DNA of 64,000 bases, from positions 2,042,308-2,106,307 of the forward strand of contig VZQC01001595.1 of NCBI GenBank assembly GCA_009823505.1, in the 5' to 3' direction. The first letter of the stretch is position 1; the number at the start of each line of letters is the position of its first letter. Of the stretch, positions 46,981 through 57,951 are shown in pieces. The notes under the pieces are model-generated. The model searched no databases, was not told the DNA's origin, and saw only the letters and a program-made list of their open reading frames with translations. The position numbers and the translations under genes were made by a program. The stretch is from Rhizomys pruinosus (Eukaryota > Chordata > Mammalia > Rodentia > Spalacidae).

Positions 46981-49223
46981 TTTTAGAGATAGGATCTCCC
47001 TGTAGTCCCAATGGCCAAGACCCTACTCTGTCGAACAGCCTGGCCTTGATTCTCACAGAAATCTGCCTGCACTGACTCCTGAGCTGGGATTAAAAGTATA
47101 TGCCACCACACCAGAATCTGATTCTCCTTTTATGACATATAATTTTAACATTTTCTCCATACTTTTGATCATTTCCTATAAAACATTTTGTTCATTATTT
47201 CCACTCAACAATCTTTTCTTTGTAGTAGAGTATGTTCACACTGAGTAAGATGACCAAATATTTGGGCTCAATTCTCCATCTTCTTCGTGGATATAATTTG
47301 TCCAAGTTTTGCTAACAGATTATTTTTGCTTTTCAATTTTCCATTTTTATATAATGACCAAGGATTTCTTATCCTCAATAAATTCACTTTTAGTTTGGGA
47401 TCATATGCATATATAATATCATTTACTACTGTAAAAGCGATAATTTAGATTACCAGAAATATGAAAATCAATATTGTACTCAGTGTTGAATTAATCAACA
47501 TGCCCATTATTTTTCAAAATAATAGCATGTACCTTAATATCTACCTATATTTGTCCAACTCTAAACAAGAGTAAATTTCTTTGAAAGGGTTTGCTTGTAT
47601 TATATTTTTACTGCAAAGATTATGTACTGTATTTTGATTTTATAATATTAACACTATTGGATTTTCCTACATGCCTACCTTTTCCTTTTTATACAAATTG
47701 TTTATTAAAATTTCCTTACATGATTATTTCCCCCCTTCTTCAAAATATATACATAGAATGTTTTTGACATTTTAGGTCCATTGTTGAATTATCTCCGCTT
47801 CTCTTATATCTAAAGGTATCTTTATTTTGTCATTAGCTTTGAAGGGCGTTCTGGATAGATAATCCAATAAACTCAACAAATTATTGTTAAAACAAATTCA
47901 AAGAGAATGATACCTATGTAATCAAAATTACAAAGGATAAGAGCAAAGAAAGAATTCCTCAACTAACAATAGAAAAGTATCCTGTCACATGCAAATTGCT
48001 ATGGTTTGAGTATCTTGGATGTTCATGTAAGCTTATGGTAACACTGAGTTCTCAGTGTGATGTGACCTCTCAGGCAAAATTAGTTTTTAAAGGTCCATCC
48101 TCATTCAAAGGCTAATGTAGCTCTCCTGGTTTTGAGCTGTGAGATTTCACTGTTAAAAAGCACGGTTACCCTCCCTGTGTGCACACATCTGCTCTTCAAT
48201 TTTCCTGCTTTGAATAGGGCAGGATGAGTCCCTTACCAGAATCCAAGTAGATTGTAGTGTCATGCTCTTGGACCTCCTGGATTATAAGCCAAATAAGTCT
48301 CTTTTCCCATTACATTGCCTTGTCTTGAGTGTTATCATAACAGAAAATGGAAGTCATCAGTGAGTTATAAAAAAGTCTCATACAGAAACTATGCAGACCA
48401 TGAATATACATTTTCTGTTTTTTTTTTTTTTTATTGATGCGTATTGTATTTCAACTTCCAATTCACGTCAGGCATAATCCCCTTCCCTGCAAAGTGTGGA
48501 AAAAGGTTAGACATATAACTAAGTGGTAAATTGCTTGTCTAGCACTTGTGAGACCCTAAGTTAAATTTTAAGCACCTATAAAAAGTTATAAAAAAATATG
48601 ATCCAAGCAAGATTGTTCTGTTTGTAATCCCAACAATTAGGAGGCTGAATCAGAAGGCCCTGACATGCATAACCTGTGATCAATTTTGGGTGGATAGTTA
48701 GTTCCAAAACATTTTGAGCTACAGTGAAACACTTTCAAAATAAAAAATAACAACATAAACATACATACACAGATGTGTGGAGCTGTGTGTTTATTATTTA
48801 TGCATTTATACATATACATGTGTATTTTTCTGTTAAACAAATATATGGGATCCAATAAAACTGTCCTTCAAAGCAAAGAAGAGTAATTACATGCATTTCT
48901 AGAAAAATTAAAATTAGAGGAGCCTTAAGATGGTTTAGCAGGTATAGTCACTTGCCACCAGAGTGGATGTCCTGAATTTTATTCTTAGGATTCACATGAT
49001 GGGAGGAGGTAAATGAATCCCACAGGTTGTTCTCTATTTTTTAAGTTGGGACCTTATTATTGATGTAGATTTGTCCTGGAAGGAATACTCAAGTCTCCCT
49101 AGACAGTTTAAGGAGAGGATAGTAGATGTGTAGCTCAAGTGTATGAGAAAAAGACATGAATAAAAATAGAGTACCATTAGAAGGGTAATTAACACCAAAG
49201 ATCTTTTGAAAAAAGCCATATAG
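46981..49223 (+). repeat. Near-identical tandem copy of 54,126-56,367
   Basis: This holds the same antisense B1 (about 46,981-47,120), unassigned DNA, antisense L1 tip (about 48,420-48,490), B4-like SINE (about 48,520-48,740) and B3-like SINE (about 48,910-49,040) as the second copy. Identity is almost complete from about 47,200 to 48,400, with small indels near both ends. It ends with the L1 target site GAAAAAAGCCATATAG at 49,208-49,223. Confidence 0.9.
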
Positions 49224-49453
49224 GAGATCTCCTGAGCCAGCGGCAGGAAGAGGGAGGACAGGTAGGGATAGGTGCCTTGGCGAGCTGGACTGCTGATCCT
49301 GTTTGCCTGCTGTCTTTGGTTTGATTGGCCTTTGGGGCTGTAGGTTGGAGTTATCCCCCCAGCTGGGTTAAAGGTGTGGTCTTTGGCTTGATTAGATTCT
49401 TGGGCTGTGGGGGCGGAGTTTGCCCCCGCCCAGCGGTATTAAAGGCACGCCTT
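49224..49453 (+). mobile_element. L1 5' UTR, truncated at the N
   Basis: GAGATCTCCTGAGCCAGCGG to GGTATTAAAGGCACGCC matches 56,368-56,598 of the full-length L1 with single-base indels. It preserves the two internal 69-bp repeats and breaks off at the N. Confidence 0.9.
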
Positions 49454-49454
49454 N
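49454..49454. other. Single ambiguous base at an assembly join
   Basis: The only N in the window. L1 5' UTR lies to its left and L1 ORF2 (equivalent to 60,702) to its right, so about 4.1 kb of L1 body is missing across one base. Confidence 0.95.
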
Positions 49455-50416
49455 CATCTCATATTTGACAAGGGGGCCAAGAAACCACAATGGAGAAAAG
49501 ACAGCATCTTCAGCAAGTGGTGTTGGCAAAACTGGATCACCACTTGTAGAAGAATGAAATTAAACCCCTACCTCTCACCCTGTACAAAAGTCAACTCCAG
49601 ATGGATTAAAGACCTCAACGTGAAACCCCAAACTCTGAAGGTGATAGAAGAAAAAGTTGGCAGCAGACTACAAGACATAGGCGTAGGAAAAGACTTCCTA
49701 AATCAGACAGCAGCTGCACAAGAATTAAGGTCGACAATTGACAAATGGGACCTCATCAAACTCAAAAGCTTCTGTACATCAAAAGAAACAATCAAGGAAG
49801 TGAAGAGAAATCCCACAGAGTGGGAGGAAACCTTCACTGCAGATACATCTGACAAAGCATTGATTTCCAGAATATATAAACTACTCAAAAAACAAAGAAA
49901 AAAGAAAACAAACGACCCGCTCAATAGATGGAGCAAAGAACTGAACAGAGACTTCACAAGCGAGGAATTAGAGATGTCTGAGAAACACCTCAAGAACTGC
50001 TCAACATCACTAATCATTAAGGAAATGCAAATCAAAACCACTTTAAGATATCATCTTACTCCAGTAAGACTGGCTAGGATCAAGAAAACAAATGATACCA
50101 AGTGCTGGAGAGGTTGTGGGGAAAGGGGAACACTCATCCACTGCTGGTGGGAATGTAAACTCGTACAGCCACTATGGAAAGCAGTGTGGAGAACCCTTGG
50201 AAGACTTGGAATGAACTTGCCACCCGACCCAGCCATACCACTCCTGGGCATGTACCCTCAAGACTTACGCCACCACAGAGTTACATGCACGGCCATGTTT
50301 ATTGCAGCTCTCTTCACAATAGCAAGGAGCTGGAACCAACCCAGCTGCCCCTCAACTGATGAGTGGATAGAGAAAATGTGGTACATCTACACAATGGGGT
50401 TCTATGCAGCAGTAAA
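49455..50416 (+). pseudogene. L1 ORF2 3' fragment, tandem copy 2 (clean)
   Basis: The open frame is collinear with ORF2p of the full-length L1 from [13 protein letters not shown] to the end of the fragment. It appears identical to 60,702-61,150 for the first ~450 bp and differs at scattered sites after about 49,910 (for example GACCCGCTC versus GACCCACTC, ACCCAGCTGCCC versus ACCTAAATGCCC). It includes an intact C-X3-C-X7-H-X4-C motif but lacks the last ORF2 codons and 3' UTR, joining non-L1 DNA at 50,416. The step in similarity suggests a chimera of two L1 copies. Confidence 0.88.
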
Positions 50417-50517
50417 TTTCTATGAAGATTTTTATTTTAACACTGCTTTGGTAGAGCAAAAAAATCAAAAAGAGAAAGTGAGAGGAGAGAGTCTTCAATA
50501 GCTTTTCTGAAAATCTT

Positions 50518-50518
<1 letters not shown>

Positions 50519-50555
<37 letters not shown>

Positions 50556-50568
50556 ACACACACACACA
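50519..50568. repeat. (CA)n microsatellite
   Basis: CA run of about 25 units with one TA interruption. The noisy counterpart is at about 41,530-41,578. Confidence 0.95.
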
Positions 50569-52544
50569 GAGAAATAGGCCTATTTAAAATATATAAGGAG
50601 CAAGCCAGCTATAATTTATACCTTGGTTAGAATCTTTCTGCTACCATGTGTTACTATTGTTAGGTATTAGTGATTCTTTTAGGCTAGTATAAGTGTCAGT
50701 GTCAAGCTAGTCTGTCAGTCTTTCTGATATAATATTTCTTTTTCTCTGCAACCAACATAATATCTATCTAGAGAGTATTCTGAACATTCAATTAAGTGGT
50801 AAATGGATGTCAGTAGGTAGACATCCTGGTATTTCCTCAGGTTACAATTCTATGTTAGTTACTTAGGTTCCAAAATTCATAATATCTTGGCCATACCAGG
50901 ACCAATTAAATCAAATTTGTTGCTGGTAGAAAGGCATCATATTAAGGTTCTGAGACAATAATCAATTGGTGGGAAAATTAGGGATACTTAGAACAGTTCT
51001 ATATACTAAACGTTTCAATAAAGAACATAGGGCAAGTACCATTTATTCAGGGCTAGAAGTGGAGAAAAGAATAGCTGGCCAAAATGACAGATAGGAATTC
51101 AGCTAGGACAAGATACTTGAAATGCTCAAGAGGGAGAGAGTAGCTGAGGAACAGCTGGCAGGCTCTGTTGATAAATCCTCCCAGCACAACACTGACTCAT
51201 CCTGCCAGACTCTAATGGGGTTAGCAACATATGCTTTATCTCCATGCCCAAATGATTCAATTCTTTTTTATTTTGAATTTAGCTTTTGACTTTCATATTA
51301 ATGAATGTGTGTGAAGGGAAGCCTACTCTAGGCTATTGGGAATCTTCAGCATCAGTTCAGATGTACAGAAATGTTACTTAATATGTCTTAAATTTCATAA
51401 ATTTCAACTTACTAAAACTATGGCTCCAATTTACCTTTGCAGGAAAGAACATCAATCTTCCTTCAAAAACATTTTGGAGATAAATTGTCATAATTTAATC
51501 CTTTCCGATAGCTTTCCTGTTCTATAATATGAAATATCTTAAATACATAAAATAAGATTTGCCCAAGATCTCCCAAATAAAACATTATAGGATATAAATT
51601 TTTTGATGTCTTCAACACAATAAACTTTAAAGTTCCCTCTTAATTTAATAGACATTCATGCTTATTGAAACTTTTAGAGGAATGATTCCCAGACATCAAA
51701 GAAATCTCAAGAAAATTATTATTCTAATCCCATTATTTCCAGTTGTTCAAACAACTTAGTTTAATATATAAATATATTTTCAATTTTGGTCTTTTTACAA
51801 TAGTTATAGAAAACATATTCTTGGAAATGCAATCTTCCTGGTACATAAGTAATTTTTATTTTATTTACTTTCTAACTTGACCAATGTTTGGTCATGGCTG
51901 GAAAAACAGACGAACTGATTTATGTCTTGTTAATATGATGCACAAAGGTATCTAATATTAATGAGTTAAGTGAAGATACTAATTATGTTTTTCAATGATT
52001 TAGATAATTGTCTGGACTCAGCTAAGCCCTTGGATGATGAGGATAAGCCTAATTGAATTGGCATTTCATATATGAACTTCCTCAAAAGTGTGCAATCCTA
52101 TCACTTAAGACTGAAGCAAAGCAGATTAATCATGAGCTCATAACTACTAATCCAGAGAGCCTGAGATTTAAGACACTTAAATCACAACTGACTGGTTTAG
52201 AAGCACTTTTTGACACATATCATATGACTACTAAATCCACAGTTGTCCATTTGTTTGTTTCCTATAATACCATGACACCTCCTTTCATGCTGCAATTAAA
52301 ATGGTAGATAAAGCACTTCACTGATTTCAGTGTATCTGTGAGATAACTATACCAAGCACCTAATTAAAGGAATTTACTCTAATTAATGCTTCTAGGAAAA
52401 TTGCCTGCAAGTAATTTTCTCGCAATTGAATCTTTCTAGGTTGAGCAAATAAAGTATTGCTTTACTTTTACTGATTGAAAGAATTATTTTAAGAATGTTT
52501 TAAAATATTTTGCTATTTGAAGTGCATTAGTTTAAAATATGTGA
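50569..52544. other. Unassigned unique DNA (clean copy)
   Basis: AT-rich with no recognised repeat. An 84-codon frame at 52,053-52,307 has no motif I can name, and its counterpart in the noisy copy is destroyed. Confidence 0.5.
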
Positions 52545-52718
52545 GGCCGGGCCATGTGTGATGGCACATGCCTTTAATCCTAGCACTTGGGAGGCAGGGG
52601 CAGATGAATCTTTGTGAGTTCAAGGCCAGCCTGGTCTACAGAGTGGGGCTACAGGGAGATCCTGTCTCAAAAAGACCAAAAAAATAAATAAATAAAAAAT
52701 AAAAAATAAAAATAAAAT
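52545..52718 (+). mobile_element. B1 SINE with small deletion
   Basis: GATGGCACATGCCTTTAATCC, TAGCACTTGGGAGGCAGGGG and GAGTTCAAGGCCAGCCTGG, then CTACAGAGTGGGGCTACAGGG (the AGTTCCAGGACAGC block is missing), ending in an AAAT/AAAAT tail. Confidence 0.92.
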
Positions 52719-53544
52719 ATGTGAGACCAGCAGCATTGACATACCTGAAAGTTTATCACAAGAGCAGAAAGCCAGGCTCTACCTCAAATCCAAGTGTCCA
52801 TTGTCTGCATTTCAATAGTACTTTGGTGCCTGTGTATTTGTGTATCTACTAGTAAGGCAGGCAATGCTGTCCCCCACCCCCAAGAGAGATGAGAGAAAAT
52901 ATAATTTATTCAGCAGTCCTCATTGATCAAGCATAGAAACTGAAATCTGAAGACTTAATGCAAGTAAGATGGCAAATCTGAAGCTGAGTTAGAACTGAAG
53001 GTGTACCAGAATTCTTTTAACTACTCCATTTAAATTTCCAAAGCAATCTGGTCCTCTCTGAGAAGATCCTTGCTCCACATTGGCTGAAGTGGAAAACACA
53101 GTCTCTCAGACTGTGCTAATAGTTCTAGATCCAAGCCACCTTAACTCAATCATGAGAGGATAAAAGCAAACAAAAAAACAAAACAAAAAAAACTTCCAAA
53201 AAGGTTTCTTTTGTATGCGTGTTATAAGGATGGAAAGAATGGGCAATGTATGAATGCAATCGCAACATTTTCTCTGAGTCTGGACTTTGTTGAGAATTTT
53301 GTTAGAAAATCTTTTTAAAGTTAAGAAAAAAATTGTTCTAATTCCCTGAGATTTCTGTTCATAAAGAATGTTTTAATACAGTCAAATAATATAAAAATAA
53401 ACACATTCTTTGTAAATAAAATTGCTGAAATCCATGGAAAAAAAGAAATATAAATAAGAAGAGTCCAAAATAATTTGAAGGAAACACCTATTAGGAAAAT
53501 ACTAAAAGAGAAATTAGGAGATCATGTATCCTTTTGCAATTTTT
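52719..53544. other. Unassigned DNA (clean copy)
   Basis: No repeat recognised. It contains the 78-bp block at 53,068-53,144 that is perfectly matched in the noisy copy. Confidence 0.5.
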
Positions 53545-53745
53545 AAATTTTATTTTATGTGTATGAGTATATTGCCTGCATGTATGTAAGGGCTCTCATG
53601 CCATGCAGGACACAGGAAGGTCTCAGAGTCCCTGGAATTGCAGTTATAGATGGTTGTTAGCTACTGTGTGAATGCTGGAATTTAAACTCAGTTTTTCTGC
53701 AAGAATAGCTGGTACTCTTAGCTACTCAGCCATCTCTTCATTCCC
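53545..53745 (-). mobile_element. B2 SINE, antisense
   Basis: TTTATTTTATGTGTATGAG, CCCTGGAATTGCAGTTATAG, TCTGCAAGAATAGCTGG and TACTCAGCCATCTCTTC. Confidence 0.88.
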
Positions 53746-53959
53746 ATATTATGTTTTCCTATGAGTGATCTCTAGTTCACACTTTGAAAAATTTGGTCAT
53801 TATATTGAAACTTAAAATAAGATCCTAAATCTTTGCAGAGATTATTCAAACTTTTTATGAAGCTTAATATGATATTTATATCCCTCTACATCTAATTTGT
53901 GCAAATTAAGAAAATGCTTCAGTTTGGTGTTTGTTGATTCTTCTTTATTTAAAGAAAAC

Positions 53960-53968
53960 CTTTCTTTC

Positions 53969-54026
<58 letters not shown>

Positions 54027-54071
54027 TTCTTTCCTTCCTTCCTTCCTTCCTTCCTTCCTTCCTTCCTTCCT

Positions 54072-54116
<45 letters not shown>
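53960..54116. repeat. (CTTT)n-(CTTC)n-(CTTT)n microsatellite
   Basis: A nearly perfect tetranucleotide tract in three blocks. The corresponding tract in the noisy copy (about 46,630-46,975) is more than twice as long and interrupted. Confidence 0.95.
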
Positions 54117-54117
<1 letters not shown>

Positions 54118-54125
54118 TTTCATAT

Positions 54126-54268
54126 TGTTTTAGAGATAGGATCTCCCTGTAGTCCCAGATGGCCAAGACCCTACTCTGTAGAACAGCCTGGCCTTGATCT
54201 CACAGAAATCTGCCTGCATCTGACTCCTGAGTGCTGGGATTAAAAGTATATGCCACCACACCAGAATC
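54126..54268 (-). mobile_element. B1 SINE, antisense, moderately decayed
   Basis: GATAGGATCTCCCTGTAGTC, CTGTAGAACAGCCTGGCC, TTGATCTCACAGAAATCTGC, GAGTGCTGGGATTAAAAG and CCACCACACC. Confidence 0.88.
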
Positions 54269-55572
54269 TGATTCTCCTTTTATGATCATTATAATTTTAA
54301 CATTTTCATCCATACTTTTGATCATTTTCCTATAAACATTTTGTTTCATTATTTCACTCAACAATCTTTTCTTTGTAGTAGAGTATGTTCACACTGAGTA
54401 AGATGACCAAATATTTGGGCTCAATTCTCCATCTTCTTCGTGGATATAATTTGTCCAAGTTTTGCTAACAGATTATTTTTGCTTTTCAAATTTTCCATTT
54501 TATATAATGACCAAGGATTTCTTTATCCTCAATAAATTCACTTTTAGTTTGGGATCATATGCATATATAATATCATTTACTACTGTAAAAGCGATAATTT
54601 AGATTACCAGAAATATGAAAATCAATATTGTACTCAGTGTTGAATTAATCAACATGCCCATTATTTTTCAAAATAATAGCATGTACCTTAATATCTACCT
54701 ATATTTGTCCAACTCTAAACAAGAGTAAATTTCTTTGAAAGGGTTTGCTTGTATTATATTTTTACTGCAAAGATTATGTACTGTATTTTGATTTTATAAT
54801 ATTAACACTATTGGATTTTCCTACATGCCTACCTTTTCCTTTTTATACAAATTGTTTATTAAAATTTCCTTACATGATTATTTCCCCCCTTCTTCAAAAT
54901 ATATACATAGAATGTTTTTGACATTTTAGGTCCATTGTTGAATTATCTCCGCTTCTCTTATATCTAAAGGTATCTTTATTTTGTCATTAGCTTTGAAGGG
55001 CGTTCTGGATAGATAATCCAATAAACTCAACAAATTATTGTTAAAACAAATTCAAAGAGAATGATACCTATGTAATCAAAATTACAAAGGATAAGAGCAA
55101 AGAAAGAATTCCTCAACTAACAATAGAAAAGTATCCTGTCACATGCAAATTGCTATGGTTTGAGTATCTTGGATGTTCATGTAAGCTTATGGTAACACTG
55201 AGTTCTCAGTGTGATGTGACCTCTCAGGCAAAATTAGTTTTTAAAGGTCCATCCTCATTCAAAGGCTAATGTAGCTCTCCTGGTTTTGAGCTGTGAGATT
55301 TCACTGTTAAAAAGCACGGTTACCCTCCCTGTGTGCACACATCTGCTCTTCAATTTTCCTGCTTTGAATAGGGCAGGATGAGTCCCTTACCAGAATCCAA
55401 GTAGATTGTAGTGTCATGCTCTTGGACCTCCTGGATTATAAGCCAAATAAGTCTCTTTTCTCCATACATTGCCTTGTCTTGAGTGTTATCATAACAGAAA
55501 ATGGAAGTCATCAGTGAGTTATAAAAAAAGTCTCATCAGAAACTATGCAGACCATGAATATACATTTTCTGT
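54269..55572. other. Unassigned DNA shared with 47.1-48.4 kb
   Basis: No repeat or gene recognised. Almost identical to its first-copy counterpart. Confidence 0.55.
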
Positions 55573-55648
55573 TTTTTTTTTTTTTTATTGATGCATTGTG
55601 TATTTCATACATTTTCCAATTCAGTTCAGGCATATATCCCCTTCCCTC
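55573..55648 (-). mobile_element. Very short antisense L1 3' tip
   Basis: A T-run, TTTATTGATGCATTGTGTATT and TCATACATTTTCCAATTCAG match the reverse complement of L1 tails elsewhere in the window. Only about 75 bp inserted. Confidence 0.65.
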
Positions 55649-55674
55649 AAAGTGTGGAAAAAGGTTAGACATAT

Positions 55675-55912
55675 AACTAAGTGGTAAATTGCTTGTCTAG
55701 CACTTGTGAGACCCTAAGTTAAATTTTAAGCACTATAAAAAAGTTATAAAAAATATGATCCAAGCAAGATTGTTCTGTTTGTAATCCCAACAATTAGGAG
55801 GCTGAATCAGAAGGCCTGACATGCATAACCTGTGATCAATTTTGGGTGGATAGTTAGTTCCAAAACATTTTGAGCTACAGTGAAACACTTTCAAAATAAA
55901 AAATAACACAAA
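55675..55912 (+). mobile_element. B4-like SINE (ID head plus B1 body)
   Basis: An ID-like head (AAGTGGTAAATTGCTTGTC, TAGCACTTGTGAGACCCTAA, AAGCACTATAAAAAAG) is followed by a diverged B1 part (TTTGTAATCCCAACAATTAGG, AGGCTGAATCAGAAGG, GAGCTACAGTGAAAC). Fusion of ID and B1 is the hallmark of rodent B4. Confidence 0.7.
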
Positions 55913-56067
55913 CATACATACACAGATGTGTGAGTGTGTGTTTATTATTTATGCATTTATACATATACATGTGTATTTTTCTGTTAAACAAATATATGGG
56001 ATCCAATAAAACTGTCCTTCAAAGCAAAGAAGATATTAATGCATTTCTAGAAAAATTAAAATTAGAG

Positions 56068-56192
56068 AGCCTTAAAGATGGTTTAGCAGGTATAGTCACT
56101 TGCCACCAGAGTGGATGTCCTGAATTTTATTCTTAGGATTCACATGATGGGAGGAGGTAAATGAATCCCACAGGTTGTTCTCTATTTTTTAA
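56068..56192 (+). mobile_element. Degenerate B3 SINE
   Basis: GATGGTTTAGCAGGTATAGTC, ACTTGCCACCAGAGTGGATG, TCCTGAATTTTATTCTTAGG and ATTCACATGATGGGAGGAGG in B3 order. Confidence 0.7.
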
Positions 56193-56351
56193 GTTGGGAC
56201 CTTATTATTATGAGATTTGTCCTGGAAGGAATACTCAAGTCTCCCTAGACAGTTTAAGGAGAGGATAGTAGATGGTAGCTCAAGTGTATGAGAAAAAGAC
56301 ATCAATAAAAATAGAGTACCATTAGAAGGGTAATTAACACCAAAGATCTTT

Positions 56352-56367
56352 GAAAAAAGCCATATAG
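56352..56367 (+). repeat. Left target-site duplication of the full-length L1
   Basis: GAAAAAAGCCATATAG, identical to 62,081-62,096. The A-run fits the usual T-rich bottom-strand nicking preference of the L1 endonuclease. Confidence 0.96.
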
Positions 56368-56791
56368 GAGATCTCCTGAGCCCAGCGGCAGGAAGAGGGG
56401 GAGACAGGTAGGGACTAGGTGCCTTGGCGAGCTGACTGCTGATCCTTTGGTCCTGCTGTCTTTGGTTTGATTGGCCTTTGTGGCTGTGAGGTTGGAGTTA
56501 TCCCCCCAGCTGGGATTAAAGGTGTGGTCTTTGGCTTGATTAGATCTAGTGGCTGTGGGGGCGGAGTTATCCTCCCAGCCGGTATTAAAGGCACGCTTGT
56601 GTGACTCTTGAGATTTGAGATCTCTTGAGCCCAGCGGCAGGTGCCGGGGCGCGGGCTGAAGAGCGCCCCCCCCCCCCCCCCGCCAACTGAGATTACGAAG
56701 AAGGATCTGAAGGAGGCAAGCAAAGCACGCCTTCAACACAGTGAAGAGGCATTCAGGACTCACATTGGAATACAGGCAAGGAGAAGCCCAT
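56368..56791 (+). promoter_or_regulatory. L1 5' UTR: one 249-bp monomer plus partial second unit
   Basis: GAGATCTCCTGAGCCCAGCGGCAGG at 56,368 (CTC in place of CTT) recurs as GAGATCTCTTGAGCCCAGCG at 56,617, a 249-bp period. Inside the first unit, TTTGGTTTGATTGG at 56,461 and TTTGGCTTGATTAG at 56,530 start two ~69-bp sub-repeats that each contain GGCTGTG, GGAGTTATCC and ATTAAAGG. A C-run (56,666-56,681) precedes the non-monomeric leader to ORF1. In mouse L1 such monomers hold the internal Pol II promoter; the same role is inferred here. Confidence 0.8.
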
Positions 56792-57910
56792 ATGCCAGGA
56801 TCACGAAGAAGAAACTACACTGGAAAGGTGCAGGATAATCCCACGCCAAGCTTTACCAACCCTATGGATGACTCCTGCAGTGGGATCCCCCCGGGGATGC
56901 CCCAGGACACAGACATCAGAAACACAATTGGGAACATACTTAAAGAACTACAAGATCATAAAGAACAAATTAAAGAACTAAGAAAAGAGAATGAGGACCG
57001 AGAGAGAGAGAATGACAAGCTCCGGAAGGAAGTAGAAACACTGAAAAGATCCCATGCTGAAAAAGAAAAAGAAACCAACCAGCAAACAAAAGAGCTACAA
57101 AAAGAGATCGAGAAGCTCCAAAAAGAAATAGAAACACTAAAGAAATCAGAAGAGGAAATGAAAAAGGAAATCAAACACTCATCCATTCAAGAGGAAAGGA
57201 ATGAAAAAAGCCTCAGAAGCAGAATGGAGGAAGCAGAACAAAGAATATCAGACCTGGAGGACAACACAGAACAACTAAAAACCTCAAGGAAAGATTATGA
57301 AAAATTTAAAAATACACAAAAATGGAACAACCAGGAGCTGTGGGACACTATGAAAAGATCAAACCTCCGCATCATAGGAATAGAGGAAGGAGAAGAATCC
57401 CAAGAGAAAGGTATTGATCAGATCTTCAACAGAATAATAGATGAAAACTTCCCCAAACTAAAAAAGGACAAACCAATACCAATACAAGAAGCACATAGAA
57501 CTCCAAACAGACAAGATCAGAAAAGAAATTCTCCACGCCACATCATAGTTAAAATGCTGGACACCCAAAACAAAGAGAAAATTCTTAAAGCGACAAGAGA
57601 AAAACAACAAGTGACCTATAAGGGGAAACCTATCAGAATAACAACGGACTTCTCACAGCAAACGATGAAGGCAAGAAGAACCTGGAGCAAAGCATTCCCA
57701 GTGTTGAGGGACAATGGATGCCAGCCCAGGTTACTATACCCAGCAAAAATGTCAATCATAGTGGAAGGAGAGAGGAAAATCTTCCATGACATAAACAACT
57801 TGAAAGAATACATGTCCGGAAAACCAACCCTTCAGAGAATACTTGAAGCAATCCAAAGAACAGAAGAAAGGAGCAACCAACCCCAGGCAACTAGAAGGAG
57901 AAATCAATAA
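56792..57910 (+). CDS. L1 ORF1p, RNA-binding chaperone
   Basis: 372 codons. The frame is open upstream to a GTG at 56,741, but the first ATG is 56,792 (MPGSRRRNYTGK), which gives a length usual for rodent ORF1p. Residues about 45-165 are a long Lys/Glu heptad coiled coil (trimerisation in the family). About 188-285 is the RRM (NLRIIGIEEGEE at 191; RTPNRQDQKRNSPRHIIV from 236). About 286-350 is the C-terminal domain (YKGKPIRITTDFS; LLYPAKMS at 314). ORF1p coats L1 RNA in cytoplasmic particles and has nucleic-acid chaperone activity. It ends 41 bp before ORF2. No stop, frameshift or obvious missing motif. The N-terminal domain is unlike mouse ORF1p, as is common between rodent L1 lineages. Confidence 0.95.
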   Translation: MPGSRRRNYTGKVQDNPTPSFTNPMDDSCSGIPPGMPQDTDIRNTIGNILKELQDHKEQIKELRKENEDRERENDKLRKEVETLKRSHAEKEKETNQQTKELQKEIEKLQKEIETLKKSEEEMKKEIKHSSIQEERNEKSLRSRMEEAEQRISDLEDNTEQLKTSRKDYEKFKNTQKWNNQELWDTMKRSNLRIIGIEEGEESQEKGIDQIFNRIIDENFPKLKKDKPIPIQEAHRTPNRQDQKRNSPRHIIVKMLDTQNKEKILKATREKQQVTYKGKPIRITTDFSQQTMKARRTWSKAFPVLRDNGCQPRLLYPAKMSIIVEGERKIFHDINNLKEYMSGKPTLQRILEAIQRTEERSNQPQATRRRNQ

Positions 57911-57951
57911 AAGCATAACTGCAGAAGTAGAAACCTAAATCAAAACCGCAG

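Noticed and set aside
53842..54166. Open frames on both strands across the CTTT tract
   Set aside because: Lys/Glu/Arg and Phe/Leu/Ser repeats come from the tetranucleotide array.
56741..56791. Extended ORF1 start at 56,741
   Set aside because: That codon is GTG. The first ATG in frame is 56,792, which gives a normal ORF1p length and N-terminus.
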